Below, one piece after another: positions 9,047 through 18,157 of a stretch of DNA of 64,000 bases (its first letter is position 1; each line of letters begins with the position of its first letter). The position numbers and the translations under genes are program-made. The stretch spans positions 3,844,001-3,908,000 of the forward strand of contig NZ_CP139960.1 in assembly GCF_034424215.1 (NCBI RefSeq). Direction: 5' to 3'. The notes under the pieces are model-generated. The model searched no databases. It was given only the letters and a program-made list of their open reading frames with translations, and was not told where the DNA came from. This DNA comes from Niabella yanshanensis. Lineage in GTDB: Bacteria; Bacteroidota; Bacteroidia; Chitinophagales; Chitinophagaceae.

Positions 9047-9771
9047 TACGTTGCCTGATAGTAGATGATGAGCCCCTGGCCAGAGATGTGATCAGGCGAT
9101 ACATCTCGGAGATATCCACGCTGGAACTCGTTGGCGAATGTGCCAATGCCATCCAGGCATTTACGGCTTTACAACAACAGCCTATTGATCTGCTTTTCCT
9201 CGATATACGTATGCCGCAGCTAAATGGAAATGATTTTCTAAAAGCATTAAAAAATCCACCCAAAGTTATTTTTACAACAGCCTTTTCGGAGTATGCATTG
9301 GAAGGCTACGAGTTGGATGTGGTGGACTACCTGGTAAAACCCATCCCGTTTGAACGTTTTTTAAAAGCTGTTAACAAAGCCTACCATTTTACCGACATCA
9401 GACCTGTGACAAGGCCTGTTGTTGAAGAGAAGCGATCAGAGTCATTCGTATACTTCCGGGTTGATCGAAAAATGGTTAAAGTAATGCTGGGCGATATTTT
9501 ATATATTGAGAGCATGAAGGACTATGTAAAAATATTTACCAAGGGAGCAATGATTGTAACCAAGCAACCGATCAGTTCAGTGGAGGAAATGCTGCCCGAG
9601 CAGGATTTTATCAGAACGCACCGGTCCTTTATTGTATCAGTACAAAAAATCACTTCTTACACCCAGGAGCTGCTGGAGGTTGATAAAACAGAAATTCCTA
9701 TAGGAAAGTTGTACAGGAATGAGGTGATGAAAGTATTAGATTACCGTACCGACCATCTAAAGCAGCGCTAA
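9043..9771 (+). CDS. LytTR-family response regulator
   Basis: 242 residues. Receiver domain with acidic pocket D8/D9, phospho-acceptor D54 (LLFLDIRMP) and conserved Lys in LVKPIPF, then a LytTR DNA-binding domain (about 140-240) with YIESMKDYVKI and the RTHRSFIV motif. Partner of the kinase just upstream. Such pairs are numerous in Bacteroidota, and their regulons cannot be deduced from sequence. Confidence 0.95.
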   Translation: MIRCLIVDDEPLARDVIRRYISEISTLELVGECANAIQAFTALQQQPIDLLFLDIRMPQLNGNDFLKALKNPPKVIFTTAFSEYALEGYELDVVDYLVKPIPFERFLKAVNKAYHFTDIRPVTRPVVEEKRSESFVYFRVDRKMVKVMLGDILYIESMKDYVKIFTKGAMIVTKQPISSVEEMLPEQDFIRTHRSFIVSVQKITSYTQELLEVDKTEIPIGKLYRNEVMKVLDYRTDHLKQR

Positions 9772-9918
9772 CAATTCCCAATTACTTCTTAAACTATAAG
9801 TTACCGCGGCTATTTAACGGTATCTTGCTAAAGATATTCAGTCTTTTATGTATATTTAGTAATATGCGGTTGCCTTCGGCATATAAATTGACTATCCAAA
9901 AAGACCAAACAGCAATAT

Positions 9919-12900
9919 TTGAAAACGAAAATTAATTTAAGAGAACTAAAGCTGAAAAAACTACGGTTTAAAAGGCTCCGGTACCGTACTATGCTTATTT
10001 TACTGGGCGTAGTGGCTACTGTTGTTCTTGCCTTTAATTTTTGGTTTATCGATCACGCCGAGGAAGCGCTTGAGCAAATTGTATACTCACAATCAAAGGG
10101 AAAGTTAAAGCTCAAAGTAGCTCAATTCAAATTTAACTGGATCAAAAATAAAATTGAATTGCAGGACGCATCTATTTTCAGTACGGATACTACAGCTGCT
10201 ACCAGCTATGCAGTTAATTCAAAGAACATCAGTATAAAGGCCCGTGGGTTTCTACCACTGCTTTTTAACAGGGAAATTCTAATTGATTCAATAAGGCTGG
10301 TTTCTCCGGGAGTTGTTTTCACACGAAATAGGCCCAGGAATAAAGTTAAAGACACCACCAGCGACAATACATTTTCTGTAGCAGAAGAGATGGGGCGTAT
10401 ATCTAAGTCGATAACGAATGCGATCAATGTGCTTCAGATAGACAAATTCAGATTGGATGATGGTAGTTTTTCTCTGGTCGATAAAACAAGAGCAGGGGAA
10501 AAACCATTTGCAGTAAGTAATATCTTTATTCAGCTTGATAACCTGCAGGTAGATACCACCACGGGGAAAAAGGGGCAGCAAAAAATATCCTTTACCGACA
10601 ATATAGCGGTTAGAACCTTTAATCAAAATATTGCTTTTCCGGGAGGAAGACATTTCATCGCTTTTAAAGATTTTAGGGTGAACCTGCAGAACCAGCGGGT
10701 GGAATTTGACAGTTGTACTTTAAGGGCAGTAAAGGGCGACAGCTCGCGCACCGCGTTTAAAATATTTTTCGACAAGTTACAATTAACCAATATCAATTTT
10801 GATTCTTTATATAGTTCCGAAACGATTATTGCAGATTCTGTGTATTGCAGCCGTCCACAGATCTTCCTGGATATTGATAGTGACCGGAAGGAGAACGGCA
10901 AAAAGAAGGAGAAGAAAGTGGGCGTGGAAAGAGTGGATGCTGTGATCCAGCAATTATTAGGTGATATGCGCCTGGGATATGTAGGAGTTAAGAATGCTGA
11001 CATTGATGTGAACACTATTAAAAAAGGACGAATCAGTACTTTTTCATCCAGGGATAACAACTTTGAAATATATAAGCTAGCCGTTAGGCAAAATGAAACC
11101 AGGCCTATTTCGCTGGATAAGTTTGTAATGTCATTGCACAATTATGAAAACGTCATAAGAGATGGGCGTTACGCTATTGCTTTTGACAGTGTACGTTTTG
11201 AAGATGATATCATTAATCTGAGCCAGTTTAGCTTTAAGGAACTGGATAAAGGGAAAACTGTTAAAAGCCTTTCAATGCCGAGTTTCCAGGTAAGAGGTCT
11301 TTCATGGGAATCTCTTTTGTATGAAAATGTATTTTCAGCGCAGAGCGCTACATTCTATGATCCCAAAGTGAATTATACACTAAATGGCGATAAAAAGAGA
11401 AGCAGGTCTAAGAACCTGTTTGAAACTTTAAATAGTGTAGATGATGTAATGGATCTTAAAAACCTGGGTATTTACCGTGGAGATATTCAATTGAATTTTA
11501 GTAAGGGCGGTTCTTTACATCTCATTAATACCAACCTTGATTTGCGGGCCAACGATTTTACCAGCGCTGACAGGATAAAAAATGTACAACGGTCGGTAAA
11601 CGTCCTGAGCTTTGACAAAGGTGTTTTCCAAAAAGGCACCCTGACGGCTAATCTGAACCAGGTACATCTGTCAGAAAATAAAAGCGGGTTGCGTGCGACC
11701 AGCATGGATATAAAAGGAAATGATATACAAGCCAGTGCGCATAATATTTTTATCGGGTCGGTTATTTTAGATAGTGCGAATCAAAGTATTTTAGTTGACG
11801 GGGTAAAATGGAATAGAGCTACCGTGCGTATGACACGGTCTTCTAAAAAAAATACAACCACAACCGTTAAAAAGAACAAAACGCCTTTAGTGCTTCGCCA
11901 AATTCGGGGCGCTAATACATCGCTGGATCTTACTTTGGATGCGCACTACATCACAGGTAGCTTTAATGCCATTCTTTTAAATGAATTTATAAAGAACGCA
12001 ACGGGCAGGCCGGAAATAAAAGGGCTGAGCCTTGACGGACAGAATGTGTTAGTACAGGGGCCTGACCTTCGTGTTTCGGTTGATAGGCTCGACATTAAAG
12101 ATAAAACACATAGTGTAATAGAAGGTATTGAGTTGCAGCAGCAAAACCAGTTCGACACTATTATGGCGGTGATACCACGGCTTGCGATCATCCCTAATAT
12201 TACTGAAATCGTAAGCGGTAATCTTACCCTGCAGGGACTGGTGTTACAGGAGCCCAAAGTAACGGCAACGATTGGCAATAAAGAGGGCATTGCTAAAAAA
12301 GAAAAAAAAGCTACTACCATTGAACTTGGAAGCGCCTTGCTGCAAAAGCCGGATATCGATCTGACCCTGATTAATAAGCAGGATTCTGTCAGCTCCCTAA
12401 GGTGGGATGGAACAAAGCTGAATAGTTATTTAAAGATCACCAATCTGAAGTCTACCCCGGAAACCCCGCTCAAGGCCGATCAGATCAAGATGTTTCTTAC
12501 CAATTTTGAATTCATCACCGCCAGGGCAAGGAAGTACGCTACGAATGATAACAAACTTAATATTGAGTTAAACGATGTTGTAGTAACCAAGAACGGCGAT
12601 GGTAAAATGGATTGGAAGACTAACCTCAATATTCTATCACTAGAGAAACTGGCTTTTGATAGTCTTGGTAAGAACAATGCGGTGCTTGAGCTGGATAAGG
12701 GTGATGTAAGAAATGTAGCATTAAACTCCAAGTACGTGGGTAGTGTGGGCGATATCATCACCAACAGCCCGCATCTGAGCATCAACGGTACTAATGGTAA
12801 ATTCGCAACAGGAAAAAATACGCTGAAGTGGTATGGATTTACCGTGAAAGACCGCGTATTGGGCGTCGATTCATTCAGCCTTGTTCCAAAACAATCGGTT

Positions 12901-13806
12901 GAAGAATACCGTATCGCAAAAGCTTACAATGAGGACTACCTGAGCATTAAAACGGGAAAGATCATTGGCGGTCCCATCGATCTTGAAAAATACAATCATG
13001 ACAGTATTTTAAGCATTGGCCGGATTGAGTTGAATGATGTGGATCTTTTTACGTTTAAAGATAAACTGCAACCCGATACTGCTAAAAGGTATAAGCCATT
13101 GCCCGCAGAAATGTTGCTTGGCTTAAAAAGCAGTTTGAATATTGATAGTGTGAAGCTGAACAATATGCATGTAACTTATTGGGAAATTAACCCGAATACC
13201 GATACGTTAGGCATTATACCCGTTTCTAACCTTAATGTGTTAATGCGGAATATCAAAAACTATGATATTCAACCCAACGATAGTATTTACATACTGGCTT
13301 CTGCCGATGTGCTGGATCAGCTACACACAACCCTCGATGTAAGCCAGTCTTACAGCGATACTACCGGGTATATGCGGATGAACCTTACAACCGGGCCTAT
13401 GGATCTGGCGCAATTCAACACAGTGCTGGTTCCCCTGGTTGGTGCAAAGGTCTTTGATGGCCAATTACAAAGTTTACAGGTAAATGCTGTTGGTACCAAT
13501 GATGCGGCATTGGGTTCTGCATATATGCGCTATAGGGGACTTAAGGTTGGACTACTCAATAAAAAAGATCTGCCTAACCAGACTTTTATGAATAAACTGG
13601 TAAGTAGAATTGCGATGGCTTTTGTGGTGAGAAAGAATAACCGGGGAAAAGAGTCGCTGGTATTTTTTGAGCGATGGCAGGATAAGTCTCCTATCAACTA
13701 TATCATTAAAACTACGCTGGAAGGTATTAAATCAGGCATCGGTTTGCCGGGAGGCAAAAAGAAACTGAGGAAATACAATAAAAAAATAGCAGCAACAAAG
13801 AAATAG
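9919..13806 (+). CDS. Giant AsmA/TamB-like membrane-anchored protein
   Basis: 1295 residues. A very basic N-terminus (KLKKLRFKRLRYR) precedes one transmembrane helix (about 25-43); the remainder is a long periplasmic region of repeated beta-strand-rich segments (many patterns such as SIRLVSPGVVF and LSIGRIELNDVDLF) with no enzyme motif. This resembles the AsmA-like/DUF748 repeats of proteins that bridge the envelope and move phospholipid. The frame opens with TTG at 9919; an ATG at 9991 would begin inside the membrane helix and lose the basic anchor, so TTG is preferred with reservation. Ends 11 bp before the acetyltransferase gene. Confidence 0.75.
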   Translation: MKTKINLRELKLKKLRFKRLRYRTMLILLGVVATVVLAFNFWFIDHAEEALEQIVYSQSKGKLKLKVAQFKFNWIKNKIELQDASIFSTDTTAATSYAVNSKNISIKARGFLPLLFNREILIDSIRLVSPGVVFTRNRPRNKVKDTTSDNTFSVAEEMGRISKSITNAINVLQIDKFRLDDGSFSLVDKTRAGEKPFAVSNIFIQLDNLQVDTTTGKKGQQKISFTDNIAVRTFNQNIAFPGGRHFIAFKDFRVNLQNQRVEFDSCTLRAVKGDSSRTAFKIFFDKLQLTNINFDSLYSSETIIADSVYCSRPQIFLDIDSDRKENGKKKEKKVGVERVDAVIQQLLGDMRLGYVGVKNADIDVNTIKKGRISTFSSRDNNFEIYKLAVRQNETRPISLDKFVMSLHNYENVIRDGRYAIAFDSVRFEDDIINLSQFSFKELDKGKTVKSLSMPSFQVRGLSWESLLYENVFSAQSATFYDPKVNYTLNGDKKRSRSKNLFETLNSVDDVMDLKNLGIYRGDIQLNFSKGGSLHLINTNLDLRANDFTSADRIKNVQRSVNVLSFDKGVFQKGTLTANLNQVHLSENKSGLRATSMDIKGNDIQASAHNIFIGSVILDSANQSILVDGVKWNRATVRMTRSSKKNTTTTVKKNKTPLVLRQIRGANTSLDLTLDAHYITGSFNAILLNEFIKNATGRPEIKGLSLDGQNVLVQGPDLRVSVDRLDIKDKTHSVIEGIELQQQNQFDTIMAVIPRLAIIPNITEIVSGNLTLQGLVLQEPKVTATIGNKEGIAKKEKKATTIELGSALLQKPDIDLTLINKQDSVSSLRWDGTKLNSYLKITNLKSTPETPLKADQIKMFLTNFEFITARARKYATNDNKLNIELNDVVVTKNGDGKMDWKTNLNILSLEKLAFDSLGKNNAVLELDKGDVRNVALNSKYVGSVGDIITNSPHLSINGTNGKFATGKNTLKWYGFTVKDRVLGVDSFSLVPKQSVEEYRIAKAYNEDYLSIKTGKIIGGPIDLEKYNHDSILSIGRIELNDVDLFTFKDKLQPDTAKRYKPLPAEMLLGLKSSLNIDSVKLNNMHVTYWEINPNTDTLGIIPVSNLNVLMRNIKNYDIQPNDSIYILASADVLDQLHTTLDVSQSYSDTTGYMRMNLTTGPMDLAQFNTVLVPLVGAKVFDGQLQSLQVNAVGTNDAALGSAYMRYRGLKVGLLNKKDLPNQTFMNKLVSRIAMAFVVRKNNRGKESLVFFERWQDKSPINYIIKTTLEGIKSGIGLPGGKKKLRKYNKKIAATKK

Positions 13807-13817
13807 CAAAGACAAAT

Positions 13818-14270
13818 ATGAAAACGATCTCTATGCCGGACGACTTTTATATTGAAGGGTACCGGTTCTCATTCAGTAAAGAGGCAATTCCTAAAGATAC
13901 AGTTTACGATTATTTGTCCCTGGCAAGTTATTGGGCTAAAGGCATCTCAATGGAACTGGTTGAACGATCTATTGAAAATTCAATTTGCCTGGGTATCTAT
14001 GCTGATAAAGGTTTGTTAGCCGGTTTTGGCCGGATGATTACTGACCAGGCAGTATTTGCTTACCTGGCTGATATTTTTATACTGGAAGCCCATCGTGGTA
14101 AAGGGTTGTCGAAAGTAATGGTTCAGGCATTCTGCGACCTGGCGGAGCAATTTCAGGTGAGGCGCACTATGCTGGCTACGCTTGATGCGCAAGGATTGTA
14201 TGCGCAATTTAATTTTGAGCAACTCACTAATCCTGAGCGATTCATGACCCGTAGCGGAGTGGCCTACTAG
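13818..14270 (+). CDS. GNAT family N-acetyltransferase
   Basis: 150 residues with the acetyl-CoA-binding motif A (ADIFILEAHRGKGLSKVMV, about residues 77-95) and a following Tyr-rich C-terminal strand (LYAQFNFEQL). Compact one-domain GNAT; the acceptor substrate cannot be told from sequence. It follows the AsmA-like gene by 11 bp and probably is co-transcribed with it, while the next gene has its own promoter. Confidence 0.9.
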   Translation: MKTISMPDDFYIEGYRFSFSKEAIPKDTVYDYLSLASYWAKGISMELVERSIENSICLGIYADKGLLAGFGRMITDQAVFAYLADIFILEAHRGKGLSKVMVQAFCDLAEQFQVRRTMLATLDAQGLYAQFNFEQLTNPERFMTRSGVAY

Positions 14271-14298
14271 GCCATTCGGTTTATATGTTTATTTGCGG

Positions 14299-14306
14299 TA
14301 CCTTTG
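14299..14306 (+). promoter_or_regulatory. Promoter -7 box of the cysteine desulfurase gene (TACCTTTG)
   Basis: TACCTTTGCAGG matches TAnnTTTG; 25 bp before the ATG at 14332. The element is nearly identical to the one before metG. Confidence 0.65.
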
Positions 14307-14331
14307 CAGGCTTTAATCGCCAGGCTTTGTT

Positions 14332-15456
14332 ATGGATAGAATTTATTTAGATAATGCGGCAACTACCTCATTAGACAAAGAGGTGCTTGATGCTATGTTG
14401 CCTTATATGACCACTCATTTTGGCAATCCTTCTTCTATTTATTCTTATGGAAGGGAGACGCGCTTGGCGGTAGAGAATGCACGTAAAACCGTTGCCAGGC
14501 TGCTGGGAGCGCATCCTGGTGAAATTTTCTTTACCAGCGGTGGTACGGAGGCCAACAATACCGCCATACTGGCTTCTTTGCGGGACCTGGGCTGTAAACA
14601 TATCATTACATCACCCATAGAACATCATGCGGTATTGCATACGGTTTCCCATTACAGCAATGATAGTGTTTCGCATAGTTACGTAAAATTATTGCCTGAT
14701 GGGCATGTGGATTTAAAGAATCTGGAAGAGCAATTAGCCAATGCAGGTGTTAAATGTCTTGTCAGCCTGATGCACGCTAATAATGAAATTGGCAATTTGC
14801 TGAGCATGAATGCAGTGAGCGCCCTATGCAAAAAATATGACGCGCTGTTTCATTCGGACTGCGTGCAAACTGTGGGGCATTACCCCATAGATTTAAGCCG
14901 CATACAGGTTGATTTTATTTCTGCTGCCGGTCATAAATTCCATGGTCCGAAGGGAACGGGTATTTTATATGTGAGTCGTGAGTTGCAGGTAAAGCCCATG
15001 ATACATGGTGGCGGCCAGGAGCGAAACATGCGGGCAGGTACCGAGAATATTTACGGCATTGTTGGGTTTGCCAAAGCGTTGGAACTGGCAATGTTAAACT
15101 ATGAAAAGGATTCGGTGTATATCACATCACTTAAAAGCTATATGACAGCGCAGTTGCTGGAAAAAATACCTTCGGTAAGTTTTAACGGTGATTATGCCGG
15201 CAGTTCTCTCTACACGGTTTTAAATGCATCCTTTCCGTTAACCGAAAGATCGGAGATGTTATTGTTCAATCTTGATATTAATAATATCTGTGTTTCGGGT
15301 GGCAGCGCCTGTAGCAGCGGCGCCAACCAGGGCTCGCATGTCATCAATATTGTTAGCGGCGACCCCAACAAAGTAGCTATACGTTTTTCCTTTTGCAGGC
15401 ATAATACAAAAGAGGAGATAGACCACGTAATTGAGAAACTTAAGGAGTTGCTGTAG
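14332..15456 (+). CDS. Cysteine desulfurase (NifS/IscS class)
   Basis: 374-residue PLP enzyme that takes sulfur from cysteine for Fe-S clusters or tRNA thiolation. Schiff-base Lys202 lies in AAGHKFHGPKG; the PLP phosphate/ring environment includes TSGGTEANN and the conserved EHHAV; the active-site persulfide Cys327 lies in GGSACSSGA, the short-insert loop typical of IscS/NifS class I. No iscU, iscR or other Fe-S gene is adjacent, so whether it is the general IscS or a dedicated NifS-like enzyme is open. Confidence 0.93.
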   Translation: MDRIYLDNAATTSLDKEVLDAMLPYMTTHFGNPSSIYSYGRETRLAVENARKTVARLLGAHPGEIFFTSGGTEANNTAILASLRDLGCKHIITSPIEHHAVLHTVSHYSNDSVSHSYVKLLPDGHVDLKNLEEQLANAGVKCLVSLMHANNEIGNLLSMNAVSALCKKYDALFHSDCVQTVGHYPIDLSRIQVDFISAAGHKFHGPKGTGILYVSRELQVKPMIHGGGQERNMRAGTENIYGIVGFAKALELAMLNYEKDSVYITSLKSYMTAQLLEKIPSVSFNGDYAGSSLYTVLNASFPLTERSEMLLFNLDINNICVSGGSACSSGANQGSHVINIVSGDPNKVAIRFSFCRHNTKEEIDHVIEKLKELL

Positions 15457-15531
15457 TCTTACAGCTAACCTCTAAATAATGAATAGGATAGTCACTGAAC
15501 ATTAATCAGTATACCGTCTTCGGACAGGTTT

Positions 15532-17058
15532 CTATTTTTCTGTTACCCGGTACTCAGGATCATCTATAATGTCTACCTCAATTACGCCGGCAGCATTGGA
15601 TAGCAAACGCCTGCAGTCGGCGCTCAGGTGCCTTAGCCTGATTGTCTTGCCGAGGTCGGCGTACCGCTTACTGAGCTTGTGAACCGCATCAATAGCACTC
15701 ATATCGCTGATACGGCTTTCTTTAAAATCAATGATCACGATCTCCGGATCATTGGCAACGTCAAATTTTTCAGCAAATGCTGTAGTGGAGCCGAAGAATA
15801 AAGGGCCATAAATTTCATAGTGTTTAATGCCCTCCGCGTCAGTATATTTTTTAGCCCTGATGCGTTTGGCGCTTTCCCAGGCAAAAACCAGGGCTGCGAT
15901 GATAACGCCTATCAATACGGCAAGCGCCAGGTTGTGCAGCCATACGGTTATAACGGCAACCAATATACCTACTACAATATCCGCCTTGGGCATTTTATTA
16001 ATGATGCGGAAGCTGGCCCATTCAAAAGTGCCGATGGCTACCATCATCATAACACCTGTTAATGCGGCCATAGGTACCCTGCCAATAATCGGTGCACCAA
16101 ATAATATTATGGCTAAGATAGTTAATGCGGCAATAATGCCAGATAAACGGGCCCTTGCACCGGCTGATAGGTTTACAAATGTTTGGGCAATCATAGGGCA
16201 ACCACCCATACCCGTGAAAAAGCCATTGAGCAGGTTCGCTGTTCCCTGCGCCAGGCATTCCCGGTTGCTGTTACCTTTCGTGTCGGTTATTTCGTCAACC
16301 AGGTTCAAAGTAAGTAATCCTTCTGTTAAACCTACGCAAGCCATTACCAGGGCGTAGGGGAATATGATCTGCAGCGTTTCCAGGTTGAAAGGAACCGAGG
16401 GTATATGAAACGGCGGGAACCCCCCGGCAACTGAAGCAATATCCGATACCGTTTTAGTAGAGACGCCAAAAATTTCTACCACGGCAAAAACCACGGCAAT
16501 AGCCACCAGGGATGAAGGAATCGCTTTCGTGATCTTCGGAAAAAAAATAACAATGGCAATCGTAAGGGCCACCAGGCCTATCATGCCATATAAGGGTATG
16601 CCCGACAACCAGGCATCGCCACCGGCTGTTTTAAACTGGTTAAGCTGAGACATGAAAATGATAACGGCCAACCCGTTTACAAAACCATACATCACCGGCT
16701 GTGGCACCAGGCGAATGAACTTGCCCAGTTTCAAAATACCTATCAGTAATTGAATAATACCCGCCAGCGCTACGGCAGCAAATACATAGTCGATGCCGTT
16801 CGATTTCATTAATGCGATCAGCGTAACAACGGTAGCGCCGGCGCCGCCTGAAACCAGTCCCGGACGGCCCCCCAGAATCGCAGTTACCAATCCCATTATA
16901 AAAGCAGCGTATAAGCCGGTAAGGGGGTTAAAGCCAGCCAGTATAGCAAAAGACAGAGACTCGGGGATCATGGTCATCGCTACAGTAAGTCCTGCCAGTA
17001 TTTCGGTGCGGTAATTTACTTTTTGGGAAAAATCGAATAAACGGAGAATAGGGGTCAT
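15532..17058 (-). CDS. SulP family anion transporter with STAS domain
   Basis: 508 residues. About 10-12 hydrophobic segments in residues 1-390, including the family signature near the start (MTMIPESLSFAILAGFNPLTGLYAAF region), then a cytoplasmic STAS domain (about 395-505, with ESRISDMSAIDAV). SulP proteins carry sulfate, bicarbonate or dicarboxylates; this short bacterial form could be any of these. A -7 box sits just upstream of the start. Neighbours do not fix the substrate, although a second sulfur-related locus lies at 57-62 kb. Confidence 0.92.
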   Translation of the reverse strand: MTPILRLFDFSQKVNYRTEILAGLTVAMTMIPESLSFAILAGFNPLTGLYAAFIMGLVTAILGGRPGLVSGGAGATVVTLIALMKSNGIDYVFAAVALAGIIQLLIGILKLGKFIRLVPQPVMYGFVNGLAVIIFMSQLNQFKTAGGDAWLSGIPLYGMIGLVALTIAIVIFFPKITKAIPSSLVAIAVVFAVVEIFGVSTKTVSDIASVAGGFPPFHIPSVPFNLETLQIIFPYALVMACVGLTEGLLTLNLVDEITDTKGNSNRECLAQGTANLLNGFFTGMGGCPMIAQTFVNLSAGARARLSGIIAALTILAIILFGAPIIGRVPMAALTGVMMMVAIGTFEWASFRIINKMPKADIVVGILVAVITVWLHNLALAVLIGVIIAALVFAWESAKRIRAKKYTDAEGIKHYEIYGPLFFGSTTAFAEKFDVANDPEIVIIDFKESRISDMSAIDAVHKLSKRYADLGKTIRLRHLSADCRRLLSNAAGVIEVDIIDDPEYRVTEK

Positions 17059-17071
17059 ATTTAAAAAGTTG

Positions 17072-17079
17072 CAAAGGTA
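17072..17079 (-). promoter_or_regulatory. Promoter -7 box of the SulP gene (TACCTTTG)
   Basis: Reverse-strand TACCTTTGCAAC matches TAnnTTTG, 13 bp before the SulP ATG, implying a leader of under 10 nt. Confidence 0.6.
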
Positions 17080-17122
17080 AAGAAATACAATGGGTGCATT
17101 AGGTTGGTTGAATAGTTAATGA

Positions 17123-17158
17123 GTTGACTGGTTGGTAAGTTGATAGGTTGACTGGTTG
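17123..17158. repeat. Short direct repeat, GTTGACTGGTTG x2
   Basis: Two exact copies of a 12-mer at 17123-17134 and 17147-17158 (24-bp period) inside a stretch built from related GGTTG/GTTGA words (17100-17165). This low-complexity spacer lies between a terminator and the SulP promoter; it looks like replication-slippage sequence with no gene. Confidence 0.55.
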
Positions 17159-17233
17159 ATTGGTAAAGGATGGTGTTAAGTGTTGATAACTTAACAGCGA
17201 AATGACGGATCCATTGATCCAATACTAAAATAC

Positions 17234-17263
17234 AAATGCCCGGAGCATATATATCCGGGCATT
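17234..17263 (-). terminator. Terminator after the GMC oxidoreductase operon
   Basis: Perfect 11-bp stem AAATGCCCGGA/TCCGGGCATTT with an 8-nt loop; the reverse strand continues into the T-rich GTATTTTAG. It lies 63 bp after the stop of the subunit-3 gene. Confidence 0.75.
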
Positions 17264-17325
17264 TCATTCGTATTATTCTTTTGGATGTTTCTTGTCAACT
17301 ATTCCACTTGTTAACTGACTGACTT

Positions 17326-18009
17326 CTAAGTAGCCCATCCTTTATCTCCTTTCTGATAAGGCATACAGCCATCATACTTACCGGGAACCGCAGCATAACG
17401 TAAGGCCTTGGTAGCTCCTGGTTCAGATGTGAAGAAGCCCAATAAAGTTAGTTCCTTCATCATACTGAAATAATGTTTTGACAAACGGGCTCTGCCATAA
17501 CCGAAATTGCCTTTGGATCTTTCAACAGAATCCTTGGCGTTTTCTTCTTTGTCGAGCGCGGCTTGTTTGGCCTTGTAGTCATCGGTGCCGGTATATTCTT
17601 TGGCTTCTTTATCTAACGCTGTCAGCAATTCTGTTCTTTGCTGAGGCTGCATTTGCATAAAGCCATTCTGGTATTTCTCCTTACTTAATTTTTCGATCGA
17701 ACTGATGCCTTCTTTAAAAACCTGCTGATCCTGCGGCGTATAACAGTCGCGTACCATTACATGCATAAACTCACCCACCTTCGCATCTTTGGCGCCGGGT
17801 GTTGTTGTTTTAGGTAAAATAGTTTCGGCTATCTCGTCCAGGTAGGCTATTTCATCCTTGGTAAAAAAGTCGGGAAGAACTTCTGCGCCTGCTCCTGCCG
17901 CATCTTTTTTAGGAGTGGTTTTGCAACCTGTTTGAATGAACAATTCTGCTCCCAAAACAGTGCCGCCCATTAATAGCGCAACTTTTTGTACTGCTTGTCT
18001 TCTGTTCAT
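17326..18009 (-). CDS. Gluconate 2-dehydrogenase subunit 3 family protein
   Basis: 227 residues. The N-terminus MNRRQAVQKVALLMGG carries a twin-arginine pair and a hydrophobic stretch ending in QTGC, so it is exported by Tat, possibly as a lipoprotein. The mature part is the helical subunit-3 fold (FTKDEIAYLDEIAETILPKTTTPGA). This small subunit accompanies a periplasmic GMC flavoprotein; the partner gene lies 148 bp upstream (18158-19837). No cytochrome c subunit is nearby, so the electron acceptor is unknown. Confidence 0.9.
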   Translation of the reverse strand: MNRRQAVQKVALLMGGTVLGAELFIQTGCKTTPKKDAAGAGAEVLPDFFTKDEIAYLDEIAETILPKTTTPGAKDAKVGEFMHVMVRDCYTPQDQQVFKEGISSIEKLSKEKYQNGFMQMQPQQRTELLTALDKEAKEYTGTDDYKAKQAALDKEENAKDSVERSKGNFGYGRARLSKHYFSMMKELTLLGFFTSEPGATKALRYAAVPGKYDGCMPYQKGDKGWAT

Positions 18010-18157
18010 GTTAATTTATTTAAAGATAACAGATGATAGTTGACGGATGACAGTCCCCAAATCTATTCTGTAGTTTAAAGTGATATTTAGTTTATTAGTA
18101 AGCTTGCGCTTGAAATGGTCAGTAAACAGTAATACCCTCTGCCAATTGCTCGCTGTA

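Noticed and set aside
10623-11141. 172-codon reverse frame inside the AsmA-like gene
   Set aside because: Shadow frame; the + frame has a membrane anchor, steady composition and full length.
15827-16357. 176-codon + strand frame opposite the SulP gene
   Set aside because: Antisense shadow of membrane-helix codons; lacks any recognisable feature.
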